DNA of 19,243 nucleotides from assembly GCA_963727285.1 (NCBI GenBank), contig CAVSFF010000006.1, positions 1 to 19,243 of the forward strand, in the 5' to 3' direction. Under the pieces are notes generated by a model. The model was not told the origin of the DNA. It did not search any database and saw only the letters and a list, made by a program, of their open reading frames with translations. Shown here in pieces: positions 1 to 7,086 of this stretch (its first letter is position 1; every line of letters starts with the position of its first letter). This stretch comes from CAITWD01 sp963727285 (GTDB lineage: Bacteria; Actinomycetota; Thermoleophilia; Miltoncostaeales; Miltoncostaeaceae). Both the position numbers and the translations under genes were made by a program.

Positions 1-65
1 TGTGATCAGGTCATCGGTCTAGTGCCGCCCAAAGGAGATCCGGCGGACGTCGGGCGCCGCGAGTT

Positions 66-188
66 GTGCCCACCGAGGCCGCCGCGCCGGCGCCGGGACC
101 GCTCACGCGGCTGGCCCTAGCGGAGCGCCGTTGGGACGCATACAGGGCCGGCATCTCAGGTGACTTCCTGTTTGCCACGGTGCCCTAG
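66..188 (+). CDS. Possible small ORF or C-terminal fragment, unknown
   Basis: A 40-codon reading frame can be read from a GTG at 66 to a TAG at 186-188. The last 28 residues (LTRLALAERRWDAYRAG..., ending FATVP) look like ordinary protein with mixed amino-acid use. The in-frame region upstream is bounded by a TGA at 3-5, so it is either a very small gene or the end of a gene whose frame is broken near the window edge. Its stop overlaps the stop of the convergent glycosyltransferase by a few bases. No family is recognised and no convincing ribosome binding site is seen. Confidence 0.2.
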   Translation: MPTEAAAPAPGPLTRLALAERRWDAYRAGISGDFLFATVP

Positions 189-1600
189 GTCGTCGCGCCG
201 CGGGCCGACGTCCGCGCCTGCTCATACAGGTCCACGATTTGCGCGGCGATCCGTGGCCACGTCATCGACCCCGCGACCACGCCCCTGCGACCGTTGGCGG
301 CTCGGAGCGCACGCTCCGTCGGATTGCTCACGGCTGCGACAAGCGCATCGGCGAGCGCGGCCTCGTCATCGGGCGGCACCAGCCAGCCCGTGCGGAACGG
401 CGACCGCGGGTTCGCGTCGATAAAGGTAGGGGGCCCGTACACGTCGCACGCAATCGGCGGCACCCCCATCATCATTGCCTCCACGTAGACCTGACCGAAC
501 CGCTCGGCCACCGAGGGCACCGCCAACAGATCCGCCGCCGCGAGCGCGGCCGGGAGCTCATCCTGCTCGCGCCAGCCCGCGAGGAAGATCTCATCGCGAA
601 ACGGTGACGCCTTGGCGGCGTCTGCGGGATGCTCACCCTCCCACTCACCCTGAGCGCCACCGACGAAGATCAGCGGCACGGGTTGAGCCAACCGCGCCTG
701 GGCCTGGGCGTGCGCCCGAACCAGAAGTGCCGCCCGCTTGACGGCCGTGAACCGGCCAACGAACAGCACGATCATCGCCCCCGGCGCCTCGATCAGGGCG
801 AGGTCGGCAGGCTCGTAGCGGACCGACCCCGGATGTTGGTCGACGGGCGTCCAGCCCCGGGGGTCCTCAACGAGCCACCGACGCCAATGCGCCCGCCGGA
901 CGGACGGGGACGACCGCCGCGGCGCGAAGAGCGTTGGATCGGCCCCGTTCGCTATGACCGCGATCCGCTCCCTCGGCACGCCGAGGAGTCGGACGGCGTC
1001 GTCGGCCGCGGCCTCCGTCGCGGCAATCAGCCAAGTCGAGGCGTGGGCCCACTCACGCATCCGCTCTCGCCAGGCCATGCCGTATGGCCATGCCGCACCG
1101 CGTTCGATGGCCTCAAGCATGAGCAGTTCGGTGCCATGCAGGTGCGTCACACGCGGGAGTTGTGGCGCGAGCCGCGCGATCGCCGCGTGGGCCGGGGTAA
1201 GGTGGTGAAGATGGGCGATGGTGACGTCGTCGAGGACCCCCTCGGCGCCGAGGATGCGCTCCCATGCAGAGATCAGGTGCTCGGCGGTTGCATCGTCGAG
1301 CGCAGCGAAGACCCGGTCTGGCGCCCCGAGGCGCTCCTCGTAGGACGGATACATGGGAATCCAGGCAGCCTGCGGCGCCGTTGACCGCGCCGCCTCGTCG
1401 TAGGGGACCGGGACAAGGTCCGTGACGTCGCCAAAAAACGTGGCTGCGTTCTCCGGCGAACCGGGCGGGCCGAGCGACCCGGAGACGACCTTTACGCGCC
1501 ATCCACCGGGTGCGAGGGGGAGCGTCCGGGCCAGGGACCGCACGACTTGGGAGGAGCCGCCACGCGGAGAGAAGATCAGCACGTGCATGGCCGTGGGCAT
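185..1600 (-). CDS. GT4-family glycosyltransferase (GT-B fold)
   Basis: This gene encodes a 471-residue retaining glycosyltransferase that would transfer a sugar from a nucleotide-sugar donor, most likely in the cytoplasm. It has two Rossmann-like domains. The N-terminal domain starts MHVLIFSPRGGSSQ and carries a His-rich acceptor-side motif (HLHH near 131, THLHGTE near 152). The C-terminal donor domain has VGRFTAVKR (Arg283, Lys288), FLAGW near 339 and the family E-x7-E motif (Glu366 to Glu374 in AERFGQVYVEA). Length is normal for the family. The ATG at 1600 is preceded by GAGGAG five bases upstream; a second ATG lies four codons in. No partner genes show the pathway; capsule, glycolipid or trehalose-type synthesis are all possible. 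Family call is strong, substrate unknown. Confidence 0.9.
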   Translation of the reverse strand: MPTAMHVLIFSPRGGSSQVVRSLARTLPLAPGGWRVKVVSGSLGPPGSPENAATFFGDVTDLVPVPYDEAARSTAPQAAWIPMYPSYEERLGAPDRVFAALDDATAEHLISAWERILGAEGVLDDVTIAHLHHLTPAHAAIARLAPQLPRVTHLHGTELLMLEAIERGAAWPYGMAWRERMREWAHASTWLIAATEAAADDAVRLLGVPRERIAVIANGADPTLFAPRRSSPSVRRAHWRRWLVEDPRGWTPVDQHPGSVRYEPADLALIEAPGAMIVLFVGRFTAVKRAALLVRAHAQAQARLAQPVPLIFVGGAQGEWEGEHPADAAKASPFRDEIFLAGWREQDELPAALAAADLLAVPSVAERFGQVYVEAMMMGVPPIACDVYGPPTFIDANPRSPFRTGWLVPPDDEAALADALVAAVSNPTERALRAANGRRGVVAGSMTWPRIAAQIVDLYEQARTSARGATT

Positions 1601-1979
1601 GGATGCTCCTCGTCAGGCGCACGGCGGCATGGTCACTCTCCGCGCGGCAATCGATGACCAAGAGCCAGCGTGGTCAGTTCACCAAGGAGGAGCATATCTC
1701 CACAAAGCCGATGGTCCAGGTAATCATCATCCCTCAGGCGAATCGCATGTCGACTGTCTTTGCGGGAACTGCTCGATGCCCGTGGGGTGCGTCACAAGCG
1801 AGCCGCAGCAATCTCGGCTTGAGGACCGGCCGTAGAGCCAGCGTCAGCATGAAGCTCGGGGAGTCATCGTGAAGGTTGGCAACCCCTGCCGCATAGCGAG
1901 TGTGCTCGGGGACCCGCGCCTGACGGGAAGCTGGACAGGCCTCATTCTCTTCCGATCTGCAAGCGACCGAGTGGCAACG
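1601..1979. other. No recognisable gene; 12-base adapter-like match at 1947-1958
   Basis: Open frames here are short and none shows family similarity that I can see. The stretch sits between the glycosyltransferase start and the first attachment-like site. It may hold the worn remains of an integrative element whose right end is the site at 2100. The plus strand at 1947-1958 reads CTCTTCCGATCT, identical to the 3' end of the common Illumina adapter. The sequence resembling the other attachment-site flank begins about 20 bases later. Confidence 0.4.
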
Positions 1980-2134
1980 GGTGGGCAACACACCACCCTG
2001 CATCAACCCCAAAGACGTTCGGGGGCGAAACGGCCGAAATTGGCCTGTCCGAGGTGGCCGGCGCGACGAACCGCAGCCAGGCACAAGCGCCGCGGCGTTC
2101 TCGTAATGAAGGGGTCAGCGTTTCGAATCCTTCA
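1980..2134 (+). repeat. Attachment-like site A: integrase arm plus tRNA-Thr(CGT)-like core
   Basis: The core at 2100-2130 reads as the 3' half of a tRNA: anticodon loop CTCGTAA (anticodon CGT, Thr), 3' anticodon strand TGAAG, variable GGGTC and T-loop TTCGAAT. The acceptor 3' strand is replaced by element sequence (CCTTCACCAACA). About 120 bases upstream the spaced repeats GTGGCAAC and GTGGGCAAC (1971-1989) look like integrase arm sites. The upstream flank is similar to that of site C at 4129-4247. I read site A as the right end of an element to its left, joined to the left end of the 2-kb unit. No complete tRNA is present. Confidence 0.6.
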
Positions 2135-2406
2135 CCAACATCACACGTAACGTCGACGACAACCGGAGACCGGCAACCACGAAGCACCCCTAGGTGCACG
2201 CCTGAATCACCCCGGAGGCGTCTCCAGAATCGAAGCGGCGCCTCGCTAGCCCGACGGTTCTGCCGAAGGTGTCCTGAAACTCTGTGCGGAAGGCCTGCTT
2301 GTGTTGGGAGCGAGCTGATGAATTCCTCAGGCACAACGATCAGGGCCGGTCTGAGAGGATCGAGCGTGTTGGGGCCCCCGAACGGACGTCGAAGGAGCTG
2401 AGCCAA

Positions 2407-2814
2407 ATGATCGCGAGTAACGATGAGTCCGACGGAGCGACGCGGGTGGCCTACATCCTCGGCGTACCGTTAGCCGAGAACGTCGTGCGCCAGTGGCCGC
2501 AGATGGGCGAGGTTGTGCGTACAAGGAGGCTCGTCGCCGAGGTCGAGGGCAATTTCCCCGAACTCACGCTGGAAGTTGGCAGGCGTGTGCGCCTCGGTGA
2601 TGTCGTCGTGGTGGAATGGACCTGCAACTACGGTGACGGACGCCTATACCGGAACGTGACCGTCGGCGAGTTGGAAGACGGGAAAGCCGTGCGCGTCACC
2701 GACTACTGGGGCGAGCCCACGGTGACACCCGAGTGGCGCCAGGCGATGACCGACCGCCTCGAAATGCCGGGCGACGGCATCTGGCCGGATGCAGAGCACC
2801 TCAGCCACTACTAG
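2407..2814 (+). CDS. NTF2/SnoaL-like protein
   Basis: This intact 135-residue protein matches the pattern of NTF2/SnoaL-like domains: QWPQMGEVVR near 29, NFPELTLEVGRRV near 50, VVVEWTCNYGDGRLYRNV near 70 and VTDYWGEP followed by PEWR in the C-terminal half. This cone fold binds small hydrophobic ligands or acts as a small enzyme; no substrate can be inferred. The helical N-terminus is shorter than usual in this family. The ATG at 2407 was chosen because GAAGGAG lies nine bases upstream and because the frame shared with the second copy starts here; a longer frame from 2284 exists. It is cargo of the 2-kb unit. The copy at 12516 carries several indels and has lost its stop, whereas this one is clean. 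Confidence 0.75.
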   Translation: MIASNDESDGATRVAYILGVPLAENVVRQWPQMGEVVRTRRLVAEVEGNFPELTLEVGRRVRLGDVVVVEWTCNYGDGRLYRNVTVGELEDGKAVRVTDYWGEPTVTPEWRQAMTDRLEMPGDGIWPDAEHLSHY

Positions 2815-3255
2815 GGCGCGCGACTCGGGACCACGCGCTCGTCGACCATGGCGCGGCCGGCAGGTAACCTGATGGATCCGGCCGCTCTGAGCTCGGGACC
2901 GGCCAGGTTCACTTCTCGTAATCTGGCACCAACAAACCATTGGGCGACCATAGGCCGCAGGCAATGAGGAGCCATCTCGCCCGGCCCGCGTGGGCCGAGG
3001 CTGGCGGCACTCGGCTGACGCTGAAGACTCCAAGATGCGCCTGCGGGTCTCCAGTGCCGCGTCCAAGGCACTTCGCGCCCGTTGGGTGCGGGTTCCCTGC
3101 GACCTCTTCGCGCGGATCGTTGAACTCGTGCTACGCGGCGACCCGCGACCCCGACGCGCCAATATCCCCGAACGCGACACACGCTCGGATGCCCACCGAC
3201 CTCGGCCGCCTCGAGTCGGGGTGCCGGCGGTCTGACGCCGACATGGCAGGCGATC
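2815..3255. other. Conserved between the two units, no gene recognised
   Basis: The sequence is kept in both 2-kb units (the other copy is at about 12916-13353), but substitutions and small indels fall in all codon positions of every long frame. I could not identify a family in either strand. The minus-strand frames opening with MSRSGILARR look like low-complexity Arg-rich shadows. Confidence 0.4.
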
Positions 3256-3345
3256 TCAGCCGCGACGCTCCAACATGCGAACTACAGCAACGGTCGCTGC
3301 TATCAGAATCGCCAACCCGACCAATGCTGCAAGTCCCTTAATCAT
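3256..3345 (-). CDS. 29-residue single-pass membrane microprotein
   Basis: A short ORF encodes MIKGLAALVGLAILIAATV followed by AVVRMLERRG. One hydrophobic segment spans about residues 4-22 and is followed by a positively charged tail, which predicts an N-out, C-in membrane peptide. The ATG at 3345 has a strong GGGGAGG five bases upstream. The same start, ribosome site and hydrophobic core appear in the second unit (ATG at 13441), where one deleted base stops it early. It is divergent from the integrase remnant. No named family is recognised. A toxin-like or membrane-anchoring role is possible but only speculation. Confidence 0.5.
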   Translation of the reverse strand: MIKGLAALVGLAILIAATVAVVRMLERRG

Positions 3346-3402
3346 CGTTGCCTCCCCGTTCACACGTCAGTTTCATCCGCCAATCTCGTGCGAGCCTATT
3401 GG

Positions 3403-3430
3403 AGACGCCCGACCGGCGGAAGGGGCGTCT
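3403..3430. terminator. Hairpin between membrane peptide and integrase remnant
   Basis: An eight-base-pair stem (AGACGCCC with GGGCGTCT) closes a 12-base loop. The second unit keeps seven pairs of it at 13498-13524. It lies upstream of both divergent genes, so it could be an operator or recombination-related structure rather than a terminator; no T-run follows. Confidence 0.35.
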
Positions 3431-3617
3431 ATTCGAACGTCAGTTCGATCCGGGTGCTCGAATCGAGGTTGACGGACGGCGACGCGTGGTGGCTCGGATG
3501 GTGGCAACCAAGGTCCACTCTCTCAGGAGACCTCTCCAATGAGCGGTTCATGACGCTTCGGGCGGCGGCAAGCGCTCCAGACTCGAAGGGTCGGAACAAC
3601 GTGGGAACATGGAGTCC

Positions 3618-3880
3618 ATGCCAGCACGCTTAGTTCGCACAGTAATTCCCGGCGTCTACCGCCGTGGGAGCAGCTACGTGGTGACCTACACCGACCCGGC
3701 CGGCACGCGGCGCAAGCGTTCCGCCGCGAGACTCGCCGAGGCCAGGATCGGTAGATCCTGATTGACGGCCGACATCGCCCGCGGCAACTACCGCGCGTCC
3801 GACTGGGCGAGTGCGCCGTGGAATGGCTGCCGACCACACCGCATAGGGGTCAGCGGTACCTATGCCGGCGCAGAAGCGCG
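3618..3880 (+). pseudogene. Tyrosine integrase, N-terminal remnant
   Basis: From the ATG at 3618 the frame reads MPARLVRTVIPGVYRRGSSY, then VVTYTDPAGTRRKRSAARLAEAR, typical of the arm-binding N-terminus of actinobacterial phage-type tyrosine integrases. The frame ends at a TGA at 3759-3761. Similarity resumes in shifted frames as LTADIARGNYRA (from about 3762) and ECAVEWLPT (about 3811-3837). The core-binding and catalytic domains (Arg, His-x-x-Arg, Tyr) are absent before site B. The second unit has the same remnant from 13712. This places the unit among integrase-driven elements that use a tRNA 3' end, with the integrase gene next to the right attachment site. Confidence 0.75.
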
Positions 3881-3937
3881 ACTGTGCTGGCAAGAACAAG
3901 CGGCACGCCTGCTCTACAAAGAAGCGCGCTCTGAGAA

Positions 3938-3979
3938 GTTGAACCAAGTCGCGGACCCAGTGGAACCAAGTTGGAACCC
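3938..3979 (+). repeat. Arm-type direct repeats upstream of site B
   Basis: Three near-copies of a GTTGGAACCAAG-like word occur at 3938-3948, 3960-3970 and 3971-3979. Their distance of about 70-100 bases to the tRNA-like core is that expected for integrase arm-binding sites. The matching region of the second unit (about 14032-14076) keeps two of them. Confidence 0.45.
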
Positions 3980-4042
3980 ATCCCGAGTGCTAGTCCCGGA
4001 AAATGCCTGTTTGCACGGCGTGCCAGGGATCCTCACGGGCGA

Positions 4043-4085
4043 CTCGGGATGAAGGGGCCAGCGGTTCAAATCCGCTCGTCGGCTC
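4043..4085 (+). repeat. Attachment-like site B: tRNA-Thr-like 3' half, right end of copy 1
   Basis: The segment folds as the 3' half of a tRNA: TGAAG, variable GGGCC, T-stem AGCGG, loop TTCAAAT, CCGCT, then acceptor strand CGTCGGC and discriminator T. The anticodon loop is altered (CTCGGGA). The T-stem pairs perfectly, unlike site A. It is nearly identical to site E at 14138, and the bases after it (a run of C, then CCGGGTGAT) resemble those after site C. This is the right junction of the 2-kb unit. Confidence 0.65.
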
Positions 4086-4128
4086 TTACCCCCATGCCGG
4101 GTGATGACGGGGTCGTCTGCAGGTCACA

Positions 4129-4290
4129 GGTGGCAACACAGCACCCTGCACGAACTGCAAATCGCTGGGTGTCCGAAACGGCCAATATTGGCTTGAACGA
4201 GGCATTCACCGCGACGGACCGCAACCAGCCACAAACGCTGCAACGTCCTCGTTATGAAGGGGTCAGCGGTTCAAATCCGCTCGTCGCCTT
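4129..4290 (+). repeat. Attachment-like site C with arm flank
   Basis: A 160-base segment resembles the site A flank (GGTGGCAACAC, ACCCTGCA, CGAAACGGCCAA, ACCGCAACCAGCCACAAACG) and ends in a tRNA-Thr-like core at 4248-4290 (loop CTCGTTA, TGAAG, GGGTC, AGCGG, TTCAAAT, CCGCT). The acceptor strand has one change (CGTCGCC). Only 43 bases separate it from site B, so almost everything of the element it terminated has gone. It marks a further integration event at the same attachment sequence. Confidence 0.6.
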
Positions 4291-4483
4291 TACCCCCATC
4301 CCGGGTGATCAATCGGTCAGCGTATCTAGTCCTCGTGTACGGCGAGCTCACCTCGGACTACCTGGAGAGCGGGCCCGAGGGCTTGGACGGTGCGGATCGA
4401 ACGGCCAGGCGCGCCCGATGGCCCGAAGCGCGACCCGGGATAGCGTGCGACGCCCTTCGACCCGCGGATCCGCCCCTCGGGAC

Positions 4484-5179
4484 CTATGCTCGTCCGGCGG
4501 GCCCGGTGAGGGGCGTAGGAGCCTGCATCACAACTCGGCACCCTCCCTCGAGAGGATCGGCGATCTCAAAGGTGCGCAACCGCCCGCCGGCAAGTGCCGT
4601 GTCGGCCAGGCCGGCGCTCAGGCCGCGGTGCAAAATGCACACGAGCTGGCCACCACGGGCAGTCACGGCCTCGGCGAATGGGCAGCGCCCGAGGCGCAGG
4701 TCGAGGTCGTCATTCGACGCATCGACGGGCGCAGGCGCAAAGCCAAGCCGCCCAAGCAACCCAATGACCGCCTCGATGCCCGCGCCTTTGGGCAGGAGCC
4801 CCTGCCCCTCGCGGTAGCCGTACTGCTCGATGGCGTCCTCGCCCGGACCCGAGGTCACGATGATCCCGACAAGCAGCCGGGCGAGCTCGCGACGGCCCGC
4901 GGAGACGCTGCGTGCGAGCCGGAACCGTGCCGCAGGGCGACCACGACCCGACGGCCGTGCCGCTACCACCTCGACAAGGCCCCCCGCCTGCATGAGACGA
5001 AGGTGCTTCCGGACCACGTTGTGCTTGAGCCCCACCAAGCCTGCAATCTCGGGCGCCGAAAGCCCCGCCGGCGCAGCCTCAAGTGCAGCCCTTATGGCCT
5101 GGCGGGACGGATGCGCCAGGGCACGCGCGGCCTCCAGCCCTACGGGATCCGGGTCCGTCAGATGAGTGTCGTCGCTCAT
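4484..5179 (-). CDS. ArsR/SufR-like winged-helix regulator with Cys/His sensor domain
   Basis: This 231-residue cytoplasmic regulator has an N-terminal winged helix (about residues 14-90: LAHPSRQAIRAAL, then PEIAGLVGLKHNVVRKHLRL and a GRGRPAARFRL wing). The C-terminal domain carries Cys166-Pro-Phe, Cys181-x-x-His184 and Cys214, the arrangement used by SufR-like proteins to hold an Fe-S cluster or metal. The ATG at 5179 has GGAGG four bases upstream; a start at 5224 would overlap the promoter region. It is divergent from a ferredoxin gene 85 bases away, which suggests it controls that gene, and perhaps itself, in response to iron or redox state. Fold and DNA binding are well supported; the cluster is inferred from residue pattern and context. 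Confidence 0.8.
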   Translation of the reverse strand: MSDDTHLTDPDPVGLEAARALAHPSRQAIRAALEAAPAGLSAPEIAGLVGLKHNVVRKHLRLMQAGGLVEVVAARPSGRGRPAARFRLARSVSAGRRELARLLVGIIVTSGPGEDAIEQYGYREGQGLLPKGAGIEAVIGLLGRLGFAPAPVDASNDDLDLRLGRCPFAEAVTARGGQLVCILHRGLSAGLADTALAGGRLRTFEIADPLEGGCRVVMQAPTPLTGPAGRA

Positions 5180-5223
5180 CCCGCCTCCGTTGGGGTGGAC
5201 ACGCGGTCTGCGATGCGATTTCA

Positions 5224-5239
5224 TCTCCCGTGTAGGAGA
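5224..5239. promoter_or_regulatory. Candidate operator between regulator and ferredoxin
   Basis: A perfect five-base inverted repeat, TCTCC-n6-GGAGA, lies in the 85-base divergent spacer, 25 bases before the ferredoxin start codon. Its size and place suit the binding site of a dimeric winged-helix repressor. It could also be a coincidental leader hairpin of the ferredoxin mRNA. Confidence 0.35.
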
Positions 5240-5264
5240 CTAAACAACGCCAGAGGACGCTGCC

Positions 5265-5585
5265 ATGGCCTACATCATCACCGAGCCGTGCATCGGCACC
5301 AAGGACACCGCGTGCGCGGACGTTTGCCCGGTCGACTGCATCCACCCCGCCCCGGGCGAGGAGCACTTCCAGCAGAGCACCAAGCTCTACATCGATCCGA
5401 CCGAGTGCATCGACTGCGACGCGTGCGTGGAGGCGTGCCCGGTGGACGCCACGATGTCTGAAGATGATGCCCCGGCCCAATGGGAGATCTTTCGGGAGAT
5501 CGACCGGGTGTATTTCGAGGATGGTCACGAGGCCGGCGAGAAGATGGTCGCTGACTACCTGGCGGGTAAGGTCTCCTCGCCGTAG
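5265..5585 (+). CDS. fdxA: 7Fe (3Fe-4S/4Fe-4S) ferredoxin
   Basis: This 106-residue electron carrier matches the Azotobacter FdI/FdxA type. Cys9, Cys17 and Cys58 fit the 3Fe-4S ligands, and Cys21, Cys48, Cys51 and Cys54 fit the 4Fe-4S ligands (CADVCPVDC and CIDCDACVEACP motifs). The extra cysteine often found at C-x-x-C in the first motif is a threonine here, which is compatible with a 3Fe cluster. The C-terminal tail (EIDRVYF...AGEKMVADYLAG) is normal for the family. The ATG at 5265 has AGAGGA seven bases upstream. It stands alone, divergent from a SufR-like regulator, and is the likely regulatory target. It would supply low-potential electrons to cytoplasmic redox enzymes; the partner is unknown. 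Confidence 0.95.
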   Translation: MAYIITEPCIGTKDTACADVCPVDCIHPAPGEEHFQQSTKLYIDPTECIDCDACVEACPVDATMSEDDAPAQWEIFREIDRVYFEDGHEAGEKMVADYLAGKVSSP

Positions 5586-5854
5586 GCCTCGTGCAGGCGG
5601 ACGGAGTTAGCGCCGGGACCGGGGCGCGCAGACGTCGTGACCCGGTGCCGGCACGCACCGAGTTGACCCGGGCCGTGCCGGCGCTGGTGGGCACCGTGAT
5701 GCCGGCCGCGGCGCGACAGTGACAGCATCGCCAATCCCCCCCCCGGCCGGAGGGCCGTGCGGGTGCGCGCCAGATGCGCTCTCCGCTCGTTGCCCAATTG
5801 GTGTGATCGCCGGCGGTTTCGTCATGCCCCTGCCCCTCCCGCTTCGACGCCCAC
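5586..5854. other. Intergenic; possible 43-codon frame at 5591-5722
   Basis: Directly after the ferredoxin a GTG at 5591 opens a frame ending at the TGA 5720-5722, with ordinary-looking residues at its end (ARTELTRAVPALVGTVMPAA). It has no clear ribosome site and no recognised family. A nine-base C-run follows near 5739. Nothing else is supported before the transposase remnant. Confidence 0.25.
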
Positions 5855-6290
5855 GACGGCTGGTCGATTAGCGCCGCGGCGGAATCGATGGGCATCTCCC
5901 GGCAAACCGCATCCAAGTGGTGGGGCCGCTATGTCCGGGACGGGGTGTGCCGGGCTTGCCGACCGCTCCAGCCGCCCGCATCGCAGCCCGCTGCGCACGC
6001 CGGCGCTCCTGGAGCAACAGATCCTGAATCTGCGCACCCAGCGCAAGCTCGGCCCGGCACGCATCGGCGGGATCCTCGGGGTGCCGGCGGCAACGGTGCA
6101 CCGGGTCTTGGTGCGCCACGGTGTCAATCGCCTTTCTTGGATGGACCGGCCCACAGGTCGCGTGGTACGCAGGATCACCACCTCGCGCTGCGGGGAGCTC
6201 ATGCACATCGATGTCAAGAAGCTCGCCGTATCCCCGATGGCGGGCGGCCCCACCGCGCTGACTGCCGGGCCGCCCGCCCGAGGCCAATCG
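5855..6290 (+). pseudogene. IS481-family transposase, N-terminal remnant with two frameshifts
   Basis: The reading frame begins without a clear start as DGWSISAAAESMGISRQTASKWW, a helix-turn-helix of the IS481 kind. It shifts frame near 5945 into GLADRSSRPHRSPLRTP and LGPARIGGILGVPAATVHRVL, and then reaches HIDVKKLA, the first catalytic Asp region of the DDE domain. A second shift near 6235 leads into RIPDGG. Most of the DDE catalytic core is missing, because the ADC-like gene starts its convergent 3' end at 6291. I could not see terminal inverted repeats. It is a dead fragment, probably truncated by a later rearrangement. Confidence 0.8.
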
Positions 6291-6957
6291 CTACCCGATG
6301 ATCGCTTCCCCGCCCGGATAGCAGAACGACGAAGCAGGAGAATAGAAGCCTCCAGTGGCCTGCAGGGGCGACGCAGGCCGAAGCGCGTGGATGCTGTGAT
6401 CGGGCGCCAGGAACTCGAAGTCGAGCACCTCCCAAGGGTCGACAAGGGGCGCGATGACCGGGTAGAGCCCTTCCACGAGCTTGCCGTCGATATCGGTGAT
6501 GTAGCTCAGTTGCCCGGCTGCGACGACGTCGCCGACGCTCCCGACGCGAACCGTGGTGCGGATCAGATCGACGCCTTCTTGGCGAGTCGTCGCCACAAGG
6601 GTGTCACCGCTTAGCTCCACGCGGTCTCCCCTGCCGATGCCGGGACGCCACGCTCTGCCGCGTACTCGCGCACGCCCGCGCTTGAGTTCAGATAGTGCGT
6701 CCACCAGCGGCTTGGGGTCGCCCGTCGGGTGCAAAGCGATCGAGGTCCGCACCGGCATATGTCAACGAGTACGCCCCGAACCCGGAGGTCTGCTCGGCCT
6801 TATCGACGACGTACTGATTGATGAAGCACTGGCCATTCGCGATCCGTCCAAGTCGCGGATCAACGAGTTTGCCGACGGCCTCGGAATCTGCCGGAATCCA
6901 CGTCAGGTACAGCATCCGGCTGCTAATGACCATTTGGGGAGCGGCGAGCTTGGACAC
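6291..6957 (-). CDS. Acetoacetate decarboxylase-like protein, frame broken twice
   Basis: From a GTG at 6957 (AGGAG six bases upstream) the frame reads VSKLAAPQMVISSRMLYLTW and QCFINQYVVDKAEQTSGFGAYSLTYAG. It must shift near 6707-6717 to WWTHYLNSSAGVREYAAERG, and again near 6614-6628 to RVELSGDTLVATT, ending at ALRPASPL and FCYPGGEAIIG. Together these give a protein of about 220 residues that looks like the acetoacetate decarboxylase superfamily. Many members of that family are not true decarboxylases, and I cannot point to the Schiff-base lysine with confidence. Both shifts are single-base and leave clean homology on each side, so they may be sequencing errors. It is divergent from the alcohol dehydrogenase; a TATAGA/TTGTGT pair with 17-base spacing (6971-6999) could be its promoter. 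Confidence 0.65.
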
Positions 6958-7086
6958 GATGATCTCCTGCTCTATAGGGTCTTGAGACAATTCACACAAC
7001 GTGAGGTTAACCGTTTCGATGCCGGTGTTGGGCGGCGTCGCACGGGCAAGCTTCGCTCCGGTACCCAGGCCCCTTGGAGGTGCGCG

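Larger units (their letters stand above)
2100..4105 (+). mobile_element. Decayed 2-kb integrative unit, copy 1
   Basis: This unit runs from site A to just past site B and is repeated, at roughly 80-90 percent identity by eye, at 12214-14205. Its order is: left tRNA-like core, 270-base leader, NTF2-like gene, a stretch without a clear gene, a minus-strand 29-residue membrane peptide, a hairpin, the N-terminus of a tyrosine integrase, arm-type repeats and the right tRNA-like core. Most of the integrase catalytic domain is missing in both copies, so the deletion probably predates the duplication. The boundaries are set by where similarity between the copies starts and stops, and are good to some tens of bases. 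Confidence 0.7.

Noticed and set aside
629..1384. Plus-strand frame of 251 codons
   Set aside because: Antisense to the intact glycosyltransferase, with no recognisable protein pattern.
2100..2134. A complete tRNA-Thr gene at any of the five tRNA-like cores
   Set aside because: Only the 3' half (anticodon loop onward) can be read; no matching GCCGACG acceptor strand, D-arm or 5' anticodon strand lies upstream of any core.
2811..3182. Arg-rich minus-strand frame in the 2-kb unit, with a counterpart in copy 2
   Set aside because: The frame is not better conserved than the other frames between the copies, and indels break it.
3971..5461. Long plus-strand frame of 496 codons
   Set aside because: It runs antisense across the regulator and reads into the ferredoxin out of frame; its composition is Arg/Pro-rich and shows no family pattern, so it is a shadow of GC-rich sequence.
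6971..6999. A TTGTGT-17-TATAGA promoter for the ADC-like gene
   Set aside because: Spacing is ideal, but the start point would fall on the ribosome site and leave only a few bases of leader; mentioned in the gene entry but not called as a feature.
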